Shown piece after piece: positions 1-8,666 of a stretch of DNA of 64,000 bases. The position numbers and the translations under genes are program-made. Where the stretch lies: assembly GCF_001687545.1 (NCBI RefSeq), contig NZ_CP016545.1:682001-746000 (forward strand). Direction: 5' to 3'. The notes below the pieces were generated by a model, which ran no database searches, was not told where the DNA came from, and worked only from the letters and a program-made list of their open reading frames with translations. This DNA comes from Paraurantiacibacter namhicola (GTDB lineage Bacteria > Pseudomonadota > Alphaproteobacteria > Sphingomonadales > Sphingomonadaceae). The first letter of the stretch is position 1. Each line of letters opens with the position of its first letter.

Positions 1-1899
1 GGCGTCCTCGCCCATCGCCTGAGTCACGAATTGCAGCGGCTGGACACCCGGCGCACTTCGCGAAGTCAGGGGCATTCCGGCGAAAGATTGCCCGTCCTTG
101 CCGATCTTCCAGCTGTCGGAGCTGTTGGCGCTGCTCTCGCCCGGATAGGCGATGGCGTAGCGGACGGTGCGCTTGCCCCGGGCCGACAATTCCATGCGGG
201 TCGGGATGGAGACGAGCTTGCCGGAACCGTAGTCCGTGTAAGTCAGCTCACCTGTCCATCCGGCGCCCATCGCAGGTTCGAATTGCGCCAGAGACAGTGG
301 GGCGATCTCGCCCTGCGGCGCCGCTTCCGCAGGTGCGGTGCCTGCGGTGAAAGGGATCGCTGCCAGCTGCAAGGCGGCCTCCAGCGCCGGGTCTCCGCCA
401 GACAGGAAGGCCTGGGCCGTCATCGGCGCGGCAATGTCGGGCGCGACGCCCAGTCCGGTCTCGAAAGCCGGCACATTGTTATACTGGAACAGGACCGGCA
501 GGCGGGCGGCAATGCCGCTTTCCGGCAGTTTGACCATGAACAAAATGCCCGCCGTCACGCCCTGCGCGCTGCCGCCTGTCGGGCTGCCGATGAAGGTCGC
601 GCGGTCATTGGCCTTCAGCCCGGCGATCAGATTGGTGCTGGCCGAGGAATTGGCATCGCCGATCAGGACGATCAGCCGTCCGCCGAACGCCAGTTCCTGC
701 GGCTCTATCTCACGCGTTCCCTCGACCAGCCCGGGCAGCAGGGACAGCGTGCCATCGTCATTTGCCGTGAAGGCGCGCGGATCGGGCTCCAGCGCCTGCG
801 GCTCCCAACTGGTCAGGTAAGGGCGCAGATCGTCCAGCTCGATCGTCGCCACGCGCACGTCCTTCATGGGCGTGTACGACTCTGCCAGCAGGTAGGACAT
901 CAGGCCGTAGGTCGCATCGTTCGACCCGCCGCCATTCTTGCGCAGGTCCAGGATCAGCGTGTCCTGCCCGCCTTGCGCCAGTGCCTCGAACACGGGATCG
1001 AGGATGGCTTCCGGATCGGCCGGGTTGCGGTAATTCACGAAGCTGTCGACGGCGAGATAGGCCGTGCGGGCATCGAGTTCTTCGAAGCGGATCGCATCGG
1101 GAAAGTTTGCCGCGCCTTCCTCCGGCGCAGCGAGGGCCAGCCAGCCGTCGTAATCGGTGCGCTGCACGGAGATTTCGCGGACACGCCCGCCTGTGCCCCG
1201 CACTTCCAGCCGTGCCTGCGGCTCATAATCCCACAGCAAGGAGCCGAAATGGTCGAGGCCGCCGCCCTGGTACTCGCGCGACTGCGAAATGGCGCCGCGG
1301 CGCGACCATTCGGTGTAGCCATCGATGGGCAGGTAAGGCGTGATTTCGGCCACCATGGCGGCGATTGGCCGGCCATCGACGGACAGGATCTCGTCGCCGC
1401 GTTGCAGGCCCGTGCCCGGCGCTGCATTTGCCACGAGCGCGCGCCCGTCCAGCCATGTCCAGCGCAGCGGCAGGTAGGGCGGTCTTTCGGCCCTTTGCGC
1501 GGCCAGTGCCTTTGGCAGCTCGGCCTTGGTGTGATCGCACCGGATCAGGGCCAGCGTCCGATTAAGCGCGAGGTAGAAATCGCCCAGGCTCATCCCGCCA
1601 TCGGCGCGGGCCCGGTCTATGATGCTGTCCCACGCGGCATCCATATCGGCTGCGCTGGTATAGCGGGTGTACCCCGGATGGATGCGCGCATAGGCAGAGC
1701 GGGCGATGCCGACATCGCGCGCCACCTGCTCAGCAGTAAGCATGGCTTCCTGCGGCTGCGCATGGGCCGTTGCGGCAAAAGTCGGCGCAGGCGCGGCGCC
1801 AAGGGCCAGCGCGCCGGTTCCCAGGGCCGCAAGAGTGGCAGCGGCAATCCGCGACTTGGTGTAGCTGCGGCCAGGAACAGTGTTCTTCATCATGCGCAT
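1..1899 (-). CDS. S41 family peptidase, secreted (C-terminus beyond window)
   Basis: Exported C-terminal-processing-type serine protease. 633 codons are visible and the frame is open to the window edge, so the C-terminus is missing. A signal peptide (about residues 1-45, hydrophobic run then 'AHAQ') is followed by a helical stretch, a PDZ-like segment near residue 160 ('QRGDEILSVDG') and the S41 core with 'LDLRKNGGGSND' and the nucleophile region 'NSSASTNLIAGL', as in tail-specific proteases. The start at 1899 ('MRMMKNT') sits about 5 nt after a GGGAGAGA ribosome site; ATGs at 1893 and 1890 are alternatives. It lies 81 nt downstream of the AraC-type regulator on the same strand, which may control it (inference). 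Substrate unknown. Confidence 0.9.
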   Translation of the reverse strand, partial: MRMMKNTVPGRSYTKSRIAAATLAALGTGALALGAAPAPTFAATAHAQPQEAMLTAEQVARDVGIARSAYARIHPGYTRYTSAADMDAAWDSIIDRARADGGMSLGDFYLALNRTLALIRCDHTKAELPKALAAQRAERPPYLPLRWTWLDGRALVANAAPGTGLQRGDEILSVDGRPIAAMVAEITPYLPIDGYTEWSRRGAISQSREYQGGGLDHFGSLLWDYEPQARLEVRGTGGRVREISVQRTDYDGWLALAAPEEGAANFPDAIRFEELDARTAYLAVDSFVNYRNPADPEAILDPVFEALAQGGQDTLILDLRKNGGGSNDATYGLMSYLLAESYTPMKDVRVATIELDDLRPYLTSWEPQALEPDPRAFTANDDGTLSLLPGLVEGTREIEPQELAFGGRLIVLIGDANSSASTNLIAGLKANDRATFIGSPTGGSAQGVTAGILFMVKLPESGIAARLPVLFQYNNVPAFETGLGVAPDIAAPMTAQAFLSGGDPALEAALQLAAIPFTAGTAPAEAAPQGEIAPLSLAQFEPAMGAGWTGELTYTDYGSGKLVSIPTRMELSARGKRTVRYAIAYPGESSANSSDSWKIGKDGQSFAGMPLTSRSAPGVQPLQFVTQAMGEDA

Positions 1900-1980
1900 T
1901 CAATCTCTCCCATCGGAATGCCCACGGCATCGGGGAGGCCGGGCAAAGACGCGACGCAAGCCGCATATTGCCGCCGGATT

Positions 1981-3117
1981 TCAGGAATTGAGACGTGCGC
2001 TGCGCCAACTGGAGGGGGCCATTCCGGCATGCAGGCGGAAAGCGCGGTTGAAGCTGGCCTTCGACCCGAAGCCGGCTTCCAGCGCGATGTCTATCAGCGG
2101 CACGTCTGTTCGTTTCATCAGCTCCTGCGCCCGCGCCACGCGGAGGCCGTTGACGAAATGGCCGAAGGTCTCGTCCCGGCCGCGGTTGAACGCCCGGCTG
2201 ACATAGGCCTGGTTGGTCGCGCAGCGCCGCGCGACGTCCTGCAGGGACAGCGCCGGTTCAAGAAACCACTCGCCGTCCCTGATGGCATTGCCGATCCGCT
2301 CCCCCTCCGCCTGCCAGTCGCGCGGCTGGTCGGTGTCGGCCTGAGCGCGTCCGGCGGCATCTACGGCAGTGTCCTGCGGCATCTTGGGATAGGGGCGCTG
2401 GATCCGGCCTAGCGCCTCCATGCACATGATGAAGATCACCGCCTGGAGGGCGAATTCCGGCCAGAATGTATCGACATAGCCAAGGCCGAGCTGCGGCCCT
2501 GCCAGCTCTATGAGTCCCCAGACAACGGCCAGCGGCACGGTCAGCTTCAGGAACGTGCCGATCCAGTTTGCCTCGAAAGCGTCGCCGTCGGACCGGGAAT
2601 CCTCCAGCCAGCCGACATATCTGCGGTGCATGCGGCGGACCGCCAAGAGAGCCCAGCCTGCCAGGACAAGCGCTGCCGCAGCGGCAAGCGGCATGATAAC
2701 CGGCTCGTGCCAGGCATTGTTGAAGTCCCACTTCGCCCGGTAATCGCCCAGCGAGGTAAAGGCCCACCACTGATACGCATAATGCAGCGCGAAGGGCAGG
2801 AACAGCAGCGGCTCGAAGGCCTTGCGCCCCTGCTCCATCAGGCGTGCTGCGTGCAGGTAGAACATCGGCCCTATGGCCAGGGTCAGGTTCACGGGCAGGA
2901 AGGTCAGTCCGGGCCAGATCTTGTATGCGCCGGAAAAGCCGATGATCATCGGTATGGAACTGACGAGGGCTGCAATCACGAAGGCGGCCAGCCAACGCAG
3001 GGCCGGTCGCTCCAGGTCGCGAATGTAGAGATGGGCAAGACAAAGCAGGCTCGCGATAGCCGGCATGGCCAGCATCACGCTGCGCCAGCTTATGATGATA
3101 TCCTGCGCCTGTTCCAT
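1981..3117 (-). CDS. Membrane-embedded AraC-family transcriptional regulator
   Basis: 378 aa. The first two thirds are strongly hydrophobic, with about six or seven predicted membrane segments between residues 10 and 240. The C-terminal 100 residues form an AraC/XylS double helix-turn-helix ('SLQDVARRCATNQAYVSRAF' and 'LIDIALEAGFGSKASFNRAF'). This is the known architecture of regulators with an integral membrane N-terminal half; the ligand is not identifiable from sequence. It is probably expressed before or with the S41 peptidase gene just downstream, suggesting envelope sensing tied to proteolysis (inference). Start ATG at 3117; no obviously strong ribosome site. Confidence 0.88.
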   Translation of the reverse strand: MEQAQDIIISWRSVMLAMPAIASLLCLAHLYIRDLERPALRWLAAFVIAALVSSIPMIIGFSGAYKIWPGLTFLPVNLTLAIGPMFYLHAARLMEQGRKAFEPLLFLPFALHYAYQWWAFTSLGDYRAKWDFNNAWHEPVIMPLAAAAALVLAGWALLAVRRMHRRYVGWLEDSRSDGDAFEANWIGTFLKLTVPLAVVWGLIELAGPQLGLGYVDTFWPEFALQAVIFIMCMEALGRIQRPYPKMPQDTAVDAAGRAQADTDQPRDWQAEGERIGNAIRDGEWFLEPALSLQDVARRCATNQAYVSRAFNRGRDETFGHFVNGLRVARAQELMKRTDVPLIDIALEAGFGSKASFNRAFRLHAGMAPSSWRSARLNS

Positions 3118-3224
3118 CGCCTGCCCCTATCCGTGCAAGGCACGGCCTAGCAATGCAGCGCAGCAATTTCGCACCGGGCAGGCCGGAAATTCAAGAATTG
3201 AGACGCCCGGCAGGCGCCTGCGGC

Positions 3225-3779
3225 TCACCAGCTGAAGCCGGCCTTCACTGCGCGTTTTTCGGCAGGCGTGCTGGTCCGGCCCAGCACGGCATTGCGATGC
3301 GGGAAGCGGCCGAAGCGGGCGATCATGCGGTGGTGGCTGCGCGCGAATGGGAAGCCGTAATTGCGGCCTAGCTCAGCGAAGTAATGGAGGCTCCAGCGCT
3401 GGTCCGAGATATGCTCGCTATGCATTAGCGGCATGGCCAGGAATTGGCGCTGCTGGCGGGTCATCCCGGCATCGAGGCCGCTGCCGATCGCTGCGCGGGT
3501 GATGCTGCGGGCCAGCGGATCGAACGCAAAGGCGCGGCGCGTATCGCGGTAGATGTTGCGCGGGACCTGGTCGAACAGCAGGACCCCGGCCAGCGCCATG
3601 TCGGCCGAGCCGAGAAATTCATGCGCTGGGCGGGGCCACAGGGCCAGCAGATCGCGCTCGAACCGGTCCTTCAGCAGGGCGTCGACTCGCCGCCCGCCGC
3701 GATACCAGTCTGCGGGTTTCAGGGCGTGGAACCAAATGTGCAGCAGCTCTGCCGCCCAGCGGCGCGGGGCGGCGGCCAT
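3225..3779 (-). CDS. DUF924 family protein
   Basis: 184 aa, full length for the family. It carries the DUF924 signature blocks: 'ELLHIWFHALKPADWY' at the N-terminus, 'LLFDQVPRNIYRDTRRAFAFD' type core (Asp-Gln-Phe/Val-Pro-Arg-Asn), and 'MPLMHSE' followed by 'HYFAELGRN'. These proteins are all-helical and TPR-like; their function is not established. The gene starts 5 nt after the lipoprotein gene's stop, so the two probably share a transcript. Confidence 0.88.
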   Translation of the reverse strand: MAAAPRRWAAELLHIWFHALKPADWYRGGRRVDALLKDRFERDLLALWPRPAHEFLGSADMALAGVLLFDQVPRNIYRDTRRAFAFDPLARSITRAAIGSGLDAGMTRQQRQFLAMPLMHSEHISDQRWSLHYFAELGRNYGFPFARSHHRMIARFGRFPHRNAVLGRTSTPAEKRAVKAGFSW

Positions 3780-3783
3780 GGCT

Positions 3784-4194
3784 TCAGCTGCCTTCGGGCT
3801 TGCGCCAGGGGACGAAGCTTTCGACCCGGATGAAGCCGGTGACGAAGCCGCCCATGCGGTCCAGCGTCTTGATCTGGTCCGACGTGCAGACGCGCGATCC
3901 GCCGAATTTCTCGATCAGCAGGATATCGTCATCGTCCAGGCTGCGCGTGTCGCTGGTGCGCGCGACCCAGATCGTGTCGCCATCGCGCAGGGTCAGCGCC
4001 GTGCGGTCGATGATCGTGAAATTTCGGCCAGAGAATGTGTTGACGCAGTTTTGCGGTTCGCCCGCGACGCGGCCTTCCAGCAGCGTGGCCAGTTCCGCCG
4101 CGCCCTTGTCCGCGCGGGAGGCATCGGTGGTGGCGCAGGCGGTGATCATGCCCAGTGCGGCCAGCGGCAGGAGGATCTTGGCAGGGATGGTCAT
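3784..4194 (-). CDS. Small hypothetical lipoprotein
   Basis: 136 aa. A type II signal peptide ends in the lipobox 'MITAC' with the acylated Cys at residue 20, so the product should sit in the envelope. The mature part has two further cysteines ('PQNCVNTF' and 'SRVCTSDQIK') that could form a disulfide. I recognise no family. It is co-directional and almost contiguous with the DUF924 gene downstream. Confidence 0.75.
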   Translation of the reverse strand: MTIPAKILLPLAALGMITACATTDASRADKGAAELATLLEGRVAGEPQNCVNTFSGRNFTIIDRTALTLRDGDTIWVARTSDTRSLDDDDILLIEKFGGSRVCTSDQIKTLDRMGGFVTGFIRVESFVPWRKPEGS

Positions 4195-4272
4195 GGCTTC
4201 GGACTCCGTCAGGCGGGGCGTTTTGCCTGCATCACACCCCTTTAACCCGCGCTGAAGGTCCGTGGTTCCGCT

Positions 4273-4572
4273 TCAGGCAACGCTGCCATCGGCCGGGGCA
4301 GGCAGGTCGCCTGCTTCCAGCTCGTGGATACCGGCCTGCTGGTGCGGGCCGCCTTCCAGCACGAAGCGCCGGTCGCAATAGCCGCAATCGGCATAGCCCT
4401 TCTCGTCGATCTTCATCCACACGCGGGGATGGCCCAGCGCGGCGGAGCGGAAGTTTTCGCCATTGCGAATGTCGCCCGCGCCGTCGCACCAGACGTCGCG
4501 CGTTTCCACCACGGTGGTTTCCGGCGCATCGCCGGCGATGATCTTGGGGTCGGCTTTGGGTACCTGGCTCAT
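4273..4572 (-). CDS. zf-CHCC zinc-finger protein (NDUFS6-like)
   Basis: 99 aa. Candidate Zn ligands are Cys29, His48, Cys63 and Cys66 ('VWCDG', 'LGHPRVW', 'DCGYCDRRF'), the CHCC pattern shared with the mitochondrial complex I subunit NDUFS6 and its short bacterial relatives. The bacterial role is not well defined; a link to complex I assembly is only inferred from homology. I start at the internal ATG 4572 ('MSQVPKADPK') because family members begin just upstream of this point and the 12 residues before it look non-coding. Confidence 0.85.
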   Translation of the reverse strand: MSQVPKADPKIIAGDAPETTVVETRDVWCDGAGDIRNGENFRSAALGHPRVWMKIDEKGYADCGYCDRRFVLEGGPHQQAGIHELEAGDLPAPADGSVA

Positions 4573-4620
4573 GCGCTTCGCCCTAAACCGGGCGCGCGGC
4601 AGAGGCAATATGGATGCAGG

Positions 4621-5235
4621 TCAGTTGTAATTGACCTGGACGTTCAGCGTCCCGGAATAGACGCCAGGCGTCTGCAAAGGATTGACCGTCAGGCGCCCGC
4701 CGATGCGGAAGCTGGCGCTGCCCGAATTGCTGGTGATGCGAAAGCGCCCCAGCGTGCCCGGCGGATTTCCGCCGCCGGCAACGGGCGTCATGTCGGTCAC
4801 ATCCATGGTGATGTTGTCCATCAGCATGGTTGCGCCGCCGGGCCCTGTCAGGGTGACGACGCCGCTGTTCTGCTCGCGAATGCGCACGCGCATGTTGCGG
4901 CGGCCGGTGACGATGAAGCTGGCGGGGCGGCATGGCCCAGCAACCTGCATCAAATCGCCTGTCAGCGTGCAGCTGCTGTCGGCCGGATCGATGGTGGAGG
5001 TCCCGCCGACGCCCAGCGTACCGATGCTGCCGAAGTTCATGTCCTCATCGACGAATACGGATGCCGGGCCCACCAATACGGCGCGCGCGTCGGTCGAATT
5101 GCCCTGCGCTGCGGCACTGGCTGCCACCAGCGCTGCAACCGCTGCCAGGAATGCCGCGATAACGCGCAGCATCATGCGCCCTGACAGGCGCATCGGCACG
5201 GCATCGCGTGCGATAAAGGCAGAATTCGGTCCCAT
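4621..5235 (-). CDS. DUF4402 domain protein, secreted
   Basis: 204 aa. A long N-terminus leads into a signal peptide ('MMLRVIAAFLAAVAALVAAS'), then a beta-rich domain with Gly/Thr/Asn-rich strands, two cysteines ('DSSCTLTG', 'AGPCRPA') and the ending 'GVYSGTLNVQVNYN' that is typical of DUF4402. Family members are exported, often pilus- or adhesin-like, but the function is unproven. Two internal Met residues (5193, 5175) could be the true start; 5235 is kept because a weak AGGA lies upstream. Confidence 0.8.
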   Translation of the reverse strand: MGPNSAFIARDAVPMRLSGRMMLRVIAAFLAAVAALVAASAAAQGNSTDARAVLVGPASVFVDEDMNFGSIGTLGVGGTSTIDPADSSCTLTGDLMQVAGPCRPASFIVTGRRNMRVRIREQNSGVVTLTGPGGATMLMDNITMDVTDMTPVAGGGNPPGTLGRFRITSNSGSASFRIGGRLTVNPLQTPGVYSGTLNVQVNYN

Positions 5236-5337
5236 TGGCCTGCATTCCTAAAGCGGCAAGGTTAAAGAGTGGTTAGGGCTTAGGGGTTTTGCGCACATGG
5301 TTGCGCTGCAGCATCCGGTGGGCCATGGCCTTGCGGT

Positions 5338-6276
5338 ATGAGCGAAGCTGCCATCTCCATCCGCAACCTGGTGAAGGAATATGCCGGGAGCGGCGATGCG
5401 CCGCCGAAACTGGCCCTGAAAGGCGTCAGTTTCGACGTGCCGCAGGGCGGGGTTTTCGGGCTGCTGGGCCCCAATGGTGCGGGCAAGTCCACGCTGATCA
5501 ACATCATGGCGGGGCTGGTCTCCAAGACTTCTGGCGAGGTGGAGATCTGGGGTCACGATATCGACCGCGACCATCGCAATGCGAAGCTGTCCATCGGCAT
5601 CGTGCCGCAGGAAATCGTCTTCGATCCCTTCTTCACGCCTTACGAGGTGCTGGAAAACCAGTCCGGCATGTATGGCGTGGCCAAGGCCCTGCGCCGCAGC
5701 GAGGAATTGCTGCAGGCGGTGCGGCTGGCGGACAAGCGCGACGCCTATGCCCGCACGCTTTCGGGCGGGATGAAGCGGCGCCTGCTGATTGCCAAGGCCA
5801 TGGTCCATTCGCCGCCCATCCTTGTGCTGGACGAGCCGACCGCAGGTGTGGATGTGGAACTGCGCCGCCAGCTGTGGGAGCTTGTCGAGGAGCTGAACGG
5901 CGAGGGGGTGACCGTGGTCCTGACCACGCATTACCTGGAAGAGGCCGAGGCCCTGTGCGAGCGCATCGCCATCATCGATCACGGCGAGCTGATCGCCAAC
6001 AAGACCACGCGCGAGCTGGTGGGCATGGCGCGCGAGAAGGTGGTGCGCGTGGGCGTGGACAAGGATCTTGGTGGACCGATCGTGGAAGCCGGCTTCGTGA
6101 AGGTCGAAGTGACCGATCCGCGCACGCTGGAAATCACCTATAACCGCGACGAGGTGAGCACGGGCCGCGTGCTCTCCATCGTCCAGTCGCATGGCTACGG
6201 CATCGAGGATGTCACCACGCGCGAGGCGGACCTCGAGGACGTGTTCGTCCAGCTGACAGGCAAGGGCGAGACCTAG
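5338..6276 (+). CDS. ABC transporter ATP-binding protein, orphan
   Basis: 312 aa cytoplasmic ATPase of the ABC-2 (drug/polysaccharide exporter, YadG-like) type. Walker A 'GPNGAGKST' lies near residue 44, signature 'LSGGMKRRL' near 142, Walker B 'ILVLDEPTAGVD' near 163 and the H-loop 'TTHYLEEAE' near 197; the C-terminal 90 residues form the accessory domain seen in this subfamily. No ABC-2 permease is next to it: the gene downstream is convergent and unrelated. The partner must be elsewhere, or the permease was lost here. Confidence 0.92.
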   Translation: MSEAAISIRNLVKEYAGSGDAPPKLALKGVSFDVPQGGVFGLLGPNGAGKSTLINIMAGLVSKTSGEVEIWGHDIDRDHRNAKLSIGIVPQEIVFDPFFTPYEVLENQSGMYGVAKALRRSEELLQAVRLADKRDAYARTLSGGMKRRLLIAKAMVHSPPILVLDEPTAGVDVELRRQLWELVEELNGEGVTVVLTTHYLEEAEALCERIAIIDHGELIANKTTRELVGMAREKVVRVGVDKDLGGPIVEAGFVKVEVTDPRTLEITYNRDEVSTGRVLSIVQSHGYGIEDVTTREADLEDVFVQLTGKGET

Positions 6277-6283
6277 GTAGCTC

Positions 6284-6469
6284 TCAGGCCCGCTTGCGCC
6301 AGCCGCCGGCAGTCCCGCGCACGATCTTGCCGCGGCACCTGATGCAGGTGCTGTAATGCAGTTCCCCGTCCCAGCCTACGCGGCGGCTTTCAGGGCGGTG
6401 GCGATCAAATCGGCAAAGCATGGAACCGACGAGGCGGTCCATTGCGGACAGCTTCGGCTGGAAGGACAT
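6284..6469 (-). CDS. Small CxxC protein
   Basis: 61 aa, basic, with a single zinc-ribbon-like half 'CIRCRGK' (Cys42, Cys45) plus Cys19 and several His. A strong AAGGAG ribosome site lies 8 nt before the ATG at 6469, which supports it as a real gene. It converges on the ABC ATPase (7-nt gap) and diverges from nadB. It resembles short DUF1660-like proteins in style only; function unknown. Confidence 0.6.
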   Translation of the reverse strand: MSFQPKLSAMDRLVGSMLCRFDRHRPESRRVGWDGELHYSTCIRCRGKIVRGTAGGWRKRA

Positions 6470-6581
6470 GGCGTCGTCTCCTTTATTCGCGCAGCACGCC
6501 GTGTGCGCGAAATCATGGTGGCTACGATGCGACCCAATTCTTCTTGCCATCAGTATTAACACGTAACTTGGTGAAAGCCAG

Positions 6582-6600
6582 TATATTGTGCGGCGCACAA
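6582..6600. promoter_or_regulatory. Candidate operator: 15-bp perfect palindrome over a -10-like box
   Basis: The palindrome TTGTGCGGCGCACAA (6586-6600, 7-bp arms about a central G) directly overlaps the end of TATATT (6582-6587), in the AT-richer gap between the divergent CxxC gene and nadB. The placement is that of a repressor site controlling nadB. The cognate regulator is not identifiable. Confidence 0.45.
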
Positions 6601-6667
6601 GAATTTCGCTGCAAGTGCGAAGGTGTGGGCGCTTGCCAGCCGCGCGGCTTGTGCGCATGAGGTGGGC

Positions 6668-8254
6668 ATGGATACGCACGAACATGACGTCCTCATCATC
6701 GGGTCCGGCGCCGCAGGGCTTTCGGCGGCACTGGAGCTGGCGACGCAGCGCAGCGTGCTGGTGCTGGCGAAGGGCGCGCTCAACAGCGGCAGCACGGCTT
6801 GGGCGCAGGGCGGCATCGCGGCGGTGCTGGATGCAGGCGACACATTCGAGAACCACATCCGCGACACCATGGTGGCTGGTGCTGGCCTCAATGACCGCGA
6901 CACGGTGGAATTCGTGATCGAGAACGCGCCGCAAGCGATCGACCGGCTGTGCGAGCTGGGCGTGCCCTTCAACCGCGAAGACAACGATCTGCACCTGACG
7001 CGCGAAGGCGGTCATTCGCATCGCCGCATCGTGCATGTGGACGATGCCACCGGCTGGGCCGTGCAGGCCGCGCTGCTCAAGGCGGCGGAGGAAAATCCCA
7101 ATATCACCCTGCTGCCGGACCAGACCTGCATCGACCTGATCACCGGGCGCAATGCGGAGAAATACTCCGGCGATGGCCGCGTGTGGGGCGCTTATGCGCT
7201 CGACACGAAGTCCGGGAAAGTCGCCGCCCATGTCGCGCGTGCAACGGTGCTGGCGGCGGGCGGGGCGGGCCGAGTCTACCAGTTCTCCACCGCGCCGCGC
7301 GGGGCCACGGGTGACGGGATCGCCATGGCCTGGCGCGCCGGCGCGCGCGTCTCGAACATGGAGATGATGCAGTTCCACCCGACCTGCCTCTATAATCTGG
7401 AGGTCAAGAACTTCCTGATTACAGAGGCCGTGCGCGGCGAGGGCGGGCGGCTGTTCAACCCCGTGACCGGCGAGCGGTACATGGAACAATACGATGCCGA
7501 GCGGATGGAGCTGGCCCCGCGCGACATCGTGGCGCGCGCCAATGACGACCAGATCAAGCGCCACGGCCTCGATTACGTCCATCTCGACATCAGCCACCAG
7601 CCGCCCGAATTCGTGAAGGAACACTTCCCCACGATCCATGAGAAGCTGCTGGGTCTTGGCATCGACATGACGAAGGAGCCGATCCCGGTCGTGCCCGCGC
7701 AGCATTACACCTGCGGCGGTGTCATCATCGGGCTGGACGCGCGCACGGATCTGCCCGGCCTATGGGCCGCTGGCGAATGCACGGAAAGCGGACTGCACGG
7801 CGCCAACCGGCTGGCCAGCAACTCGCTGCTCGAATGCTTCGTTTTCGGAGAGGCGGCGGGCCGCGACATCCTGGAATGCTGGGACAAGCTGGACGATCCG
7901 CCCGCCATCCGGGAGTGGGACGATACCCGCGTCACGGATTCGGACGAGGAGGTGGTCATCAAGCAAAACTGGACCGAGATCCGCCGCTTCATGTGGAATT
8001 ACGTCGGCATCGTGCGCACCACCAAGCGGCTGGAACGCGCGCGCCACCGCATCGCCATGCTGGGCCGCGAGATCGAGGATTACTACGGCTCCTTCCGCGT
8101 CACGACCGACCTGATCGAGCTGCGCAACCTCCACCAGTCGGCTTACCTGATCGTGGAAAGCGCCCTCAAGCGCCACGAAAGCCGCGGCCTGCACTTCACG
8201 CTGAATTATCCCGAAACGGACGAGGTCGCCCGCGACACCGTGCTGGTGCCTTAG
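6668..8254 (+). CDS. nadB: L-aspartate oxidase
   Basis: 528 aa FAD enzyme that oxidises L-aspartate to iminoaspartate, the first step of de novo NAD synthesis. The Rossmann FAD motif 'DVLIIGSGAAGLSAALELA' is at the N-terminus. The family blocks 'STAWAQGGIAA', 'EGGHSHRRIVHVDDATG', 'MQFHPT' and 'GLHGANRLASNSLLE' follow, and the helical C-terminal domain is complete. I start at ATG 6668 ('MDTHEHD') because GAGGTGG lies just upstream. nadA and nadC are not adjacent in this window. Confidence 0.96.
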   Translation: MDTHEHDVLIIGSGAAGLSAALELATQRSVLVLAKGALNSGSTAWAQGGIAAVLDAGDTFENHIRDTMVAGAGLNDRDTVEFVIENAPQAIDRLCELGVPFNREDNDLHLTREGGHSHRRIVHVDDATGWAVQAALLKAAEENPNITLLPDQTCIDLITGRNAEKYSGDGRVWGAYALDTKSGKVAAHVARATVLAAGGAGRVYQFSTAPRGATGDGIAMAWRAGARVSNMEMMQFHPTCLYNLEVKNFLITEAVRGEGGRLFNPVTGERYMEQYDAERMELAPRDIVARANDDQIKRHGLDYVHLDISHQPPEFVKEHFPTIHEKLLGLGIDMTKEPIPVVPAQHYTCGGVIIGLDARTDLPGLWAAGECTESGLHGANRLASNSLLECFVFGEAAGRDILECWDKLDDPPAIREWDDTRVTDSDEEVVIKQNWTEIRRFMWNYVGIVRTTKRLERARHRIAMLGREIEDYYGSFRVTTDLIELRNLHQSAYLIVESALKRHESRGLHFTLNYPETDEVARDTVLVP

Positions 8255-8261
8255 GCCCGGT

Positions 8262-8504
8262 TCAGGCCAGCCCCAGCAGCCTCGCGGCCAGGATCAGGGC
8301 CATCGCGCCCAATATGCTGGTGAGGCAGCCGGCGCGGTGGAAGCCGGGGCGGCCGCGGTGCGTCAGCAGGCCCGCCAGCAGCGATCCGCCAATGCCCAGC
8401 ATGATGGTGGTGAAAAGGCCCATGTCCACCGCGCCCGGATAGAAAAAGCGGGCGAGCGCGCCCACGACCAGTCCAGCAAGGATCGTGCCCAATATGTTCA
8501 GCAT
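8262..8504 (-). CDS. GlsB/YeaQ/YmgE family membrane protein
   Basis: 80 aa with three hydrophobic segments and the family pattern 'GTILAGLVVGALARFFYPG' and 'IMLGIGGSLLAGLL'. These transglycosylase-associated proteins are linked to general stress in other bacteria; the biochemical role is unknown. Start ATG 8504 follows AAAGGG. It converges with nadB (7-nt gap) and diverges from the serine hydrolase gene. Confidence 0.85.
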   Translation of the reverse strand: MLNILGTILAGLVVGALARFFYPGAVDMGLFTTIMLGIGGSLLAGLLTHRGRPGFHRAGCLTSILGAMALILAARLLGLA

Positions 8505-8666
8505 GGCTTTGCCCTTTCGCGGCGGAATGCACGCGCGCAGCCTGCCCGAATGCGCCGCTGCCTGCAATGTATGGCGCTGATCGAAGCGCGTCCGCCTTTC
8601 GTCCGAAGCGATTGGCCGGCCCGCGTCAGTGTGTTACATCGCTAATGCACTAATAGGGGAGCCATC

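Noticed and set aside
31-2412. 793-codon open frame on the plus strand
   Set aside because: It is the antisense shadow of the S41 peptidase and AraC-type regulator; the product is Arg/Gln/His-rich with no domain, and the minus-strand genes have clear motifs and ribosome sites.
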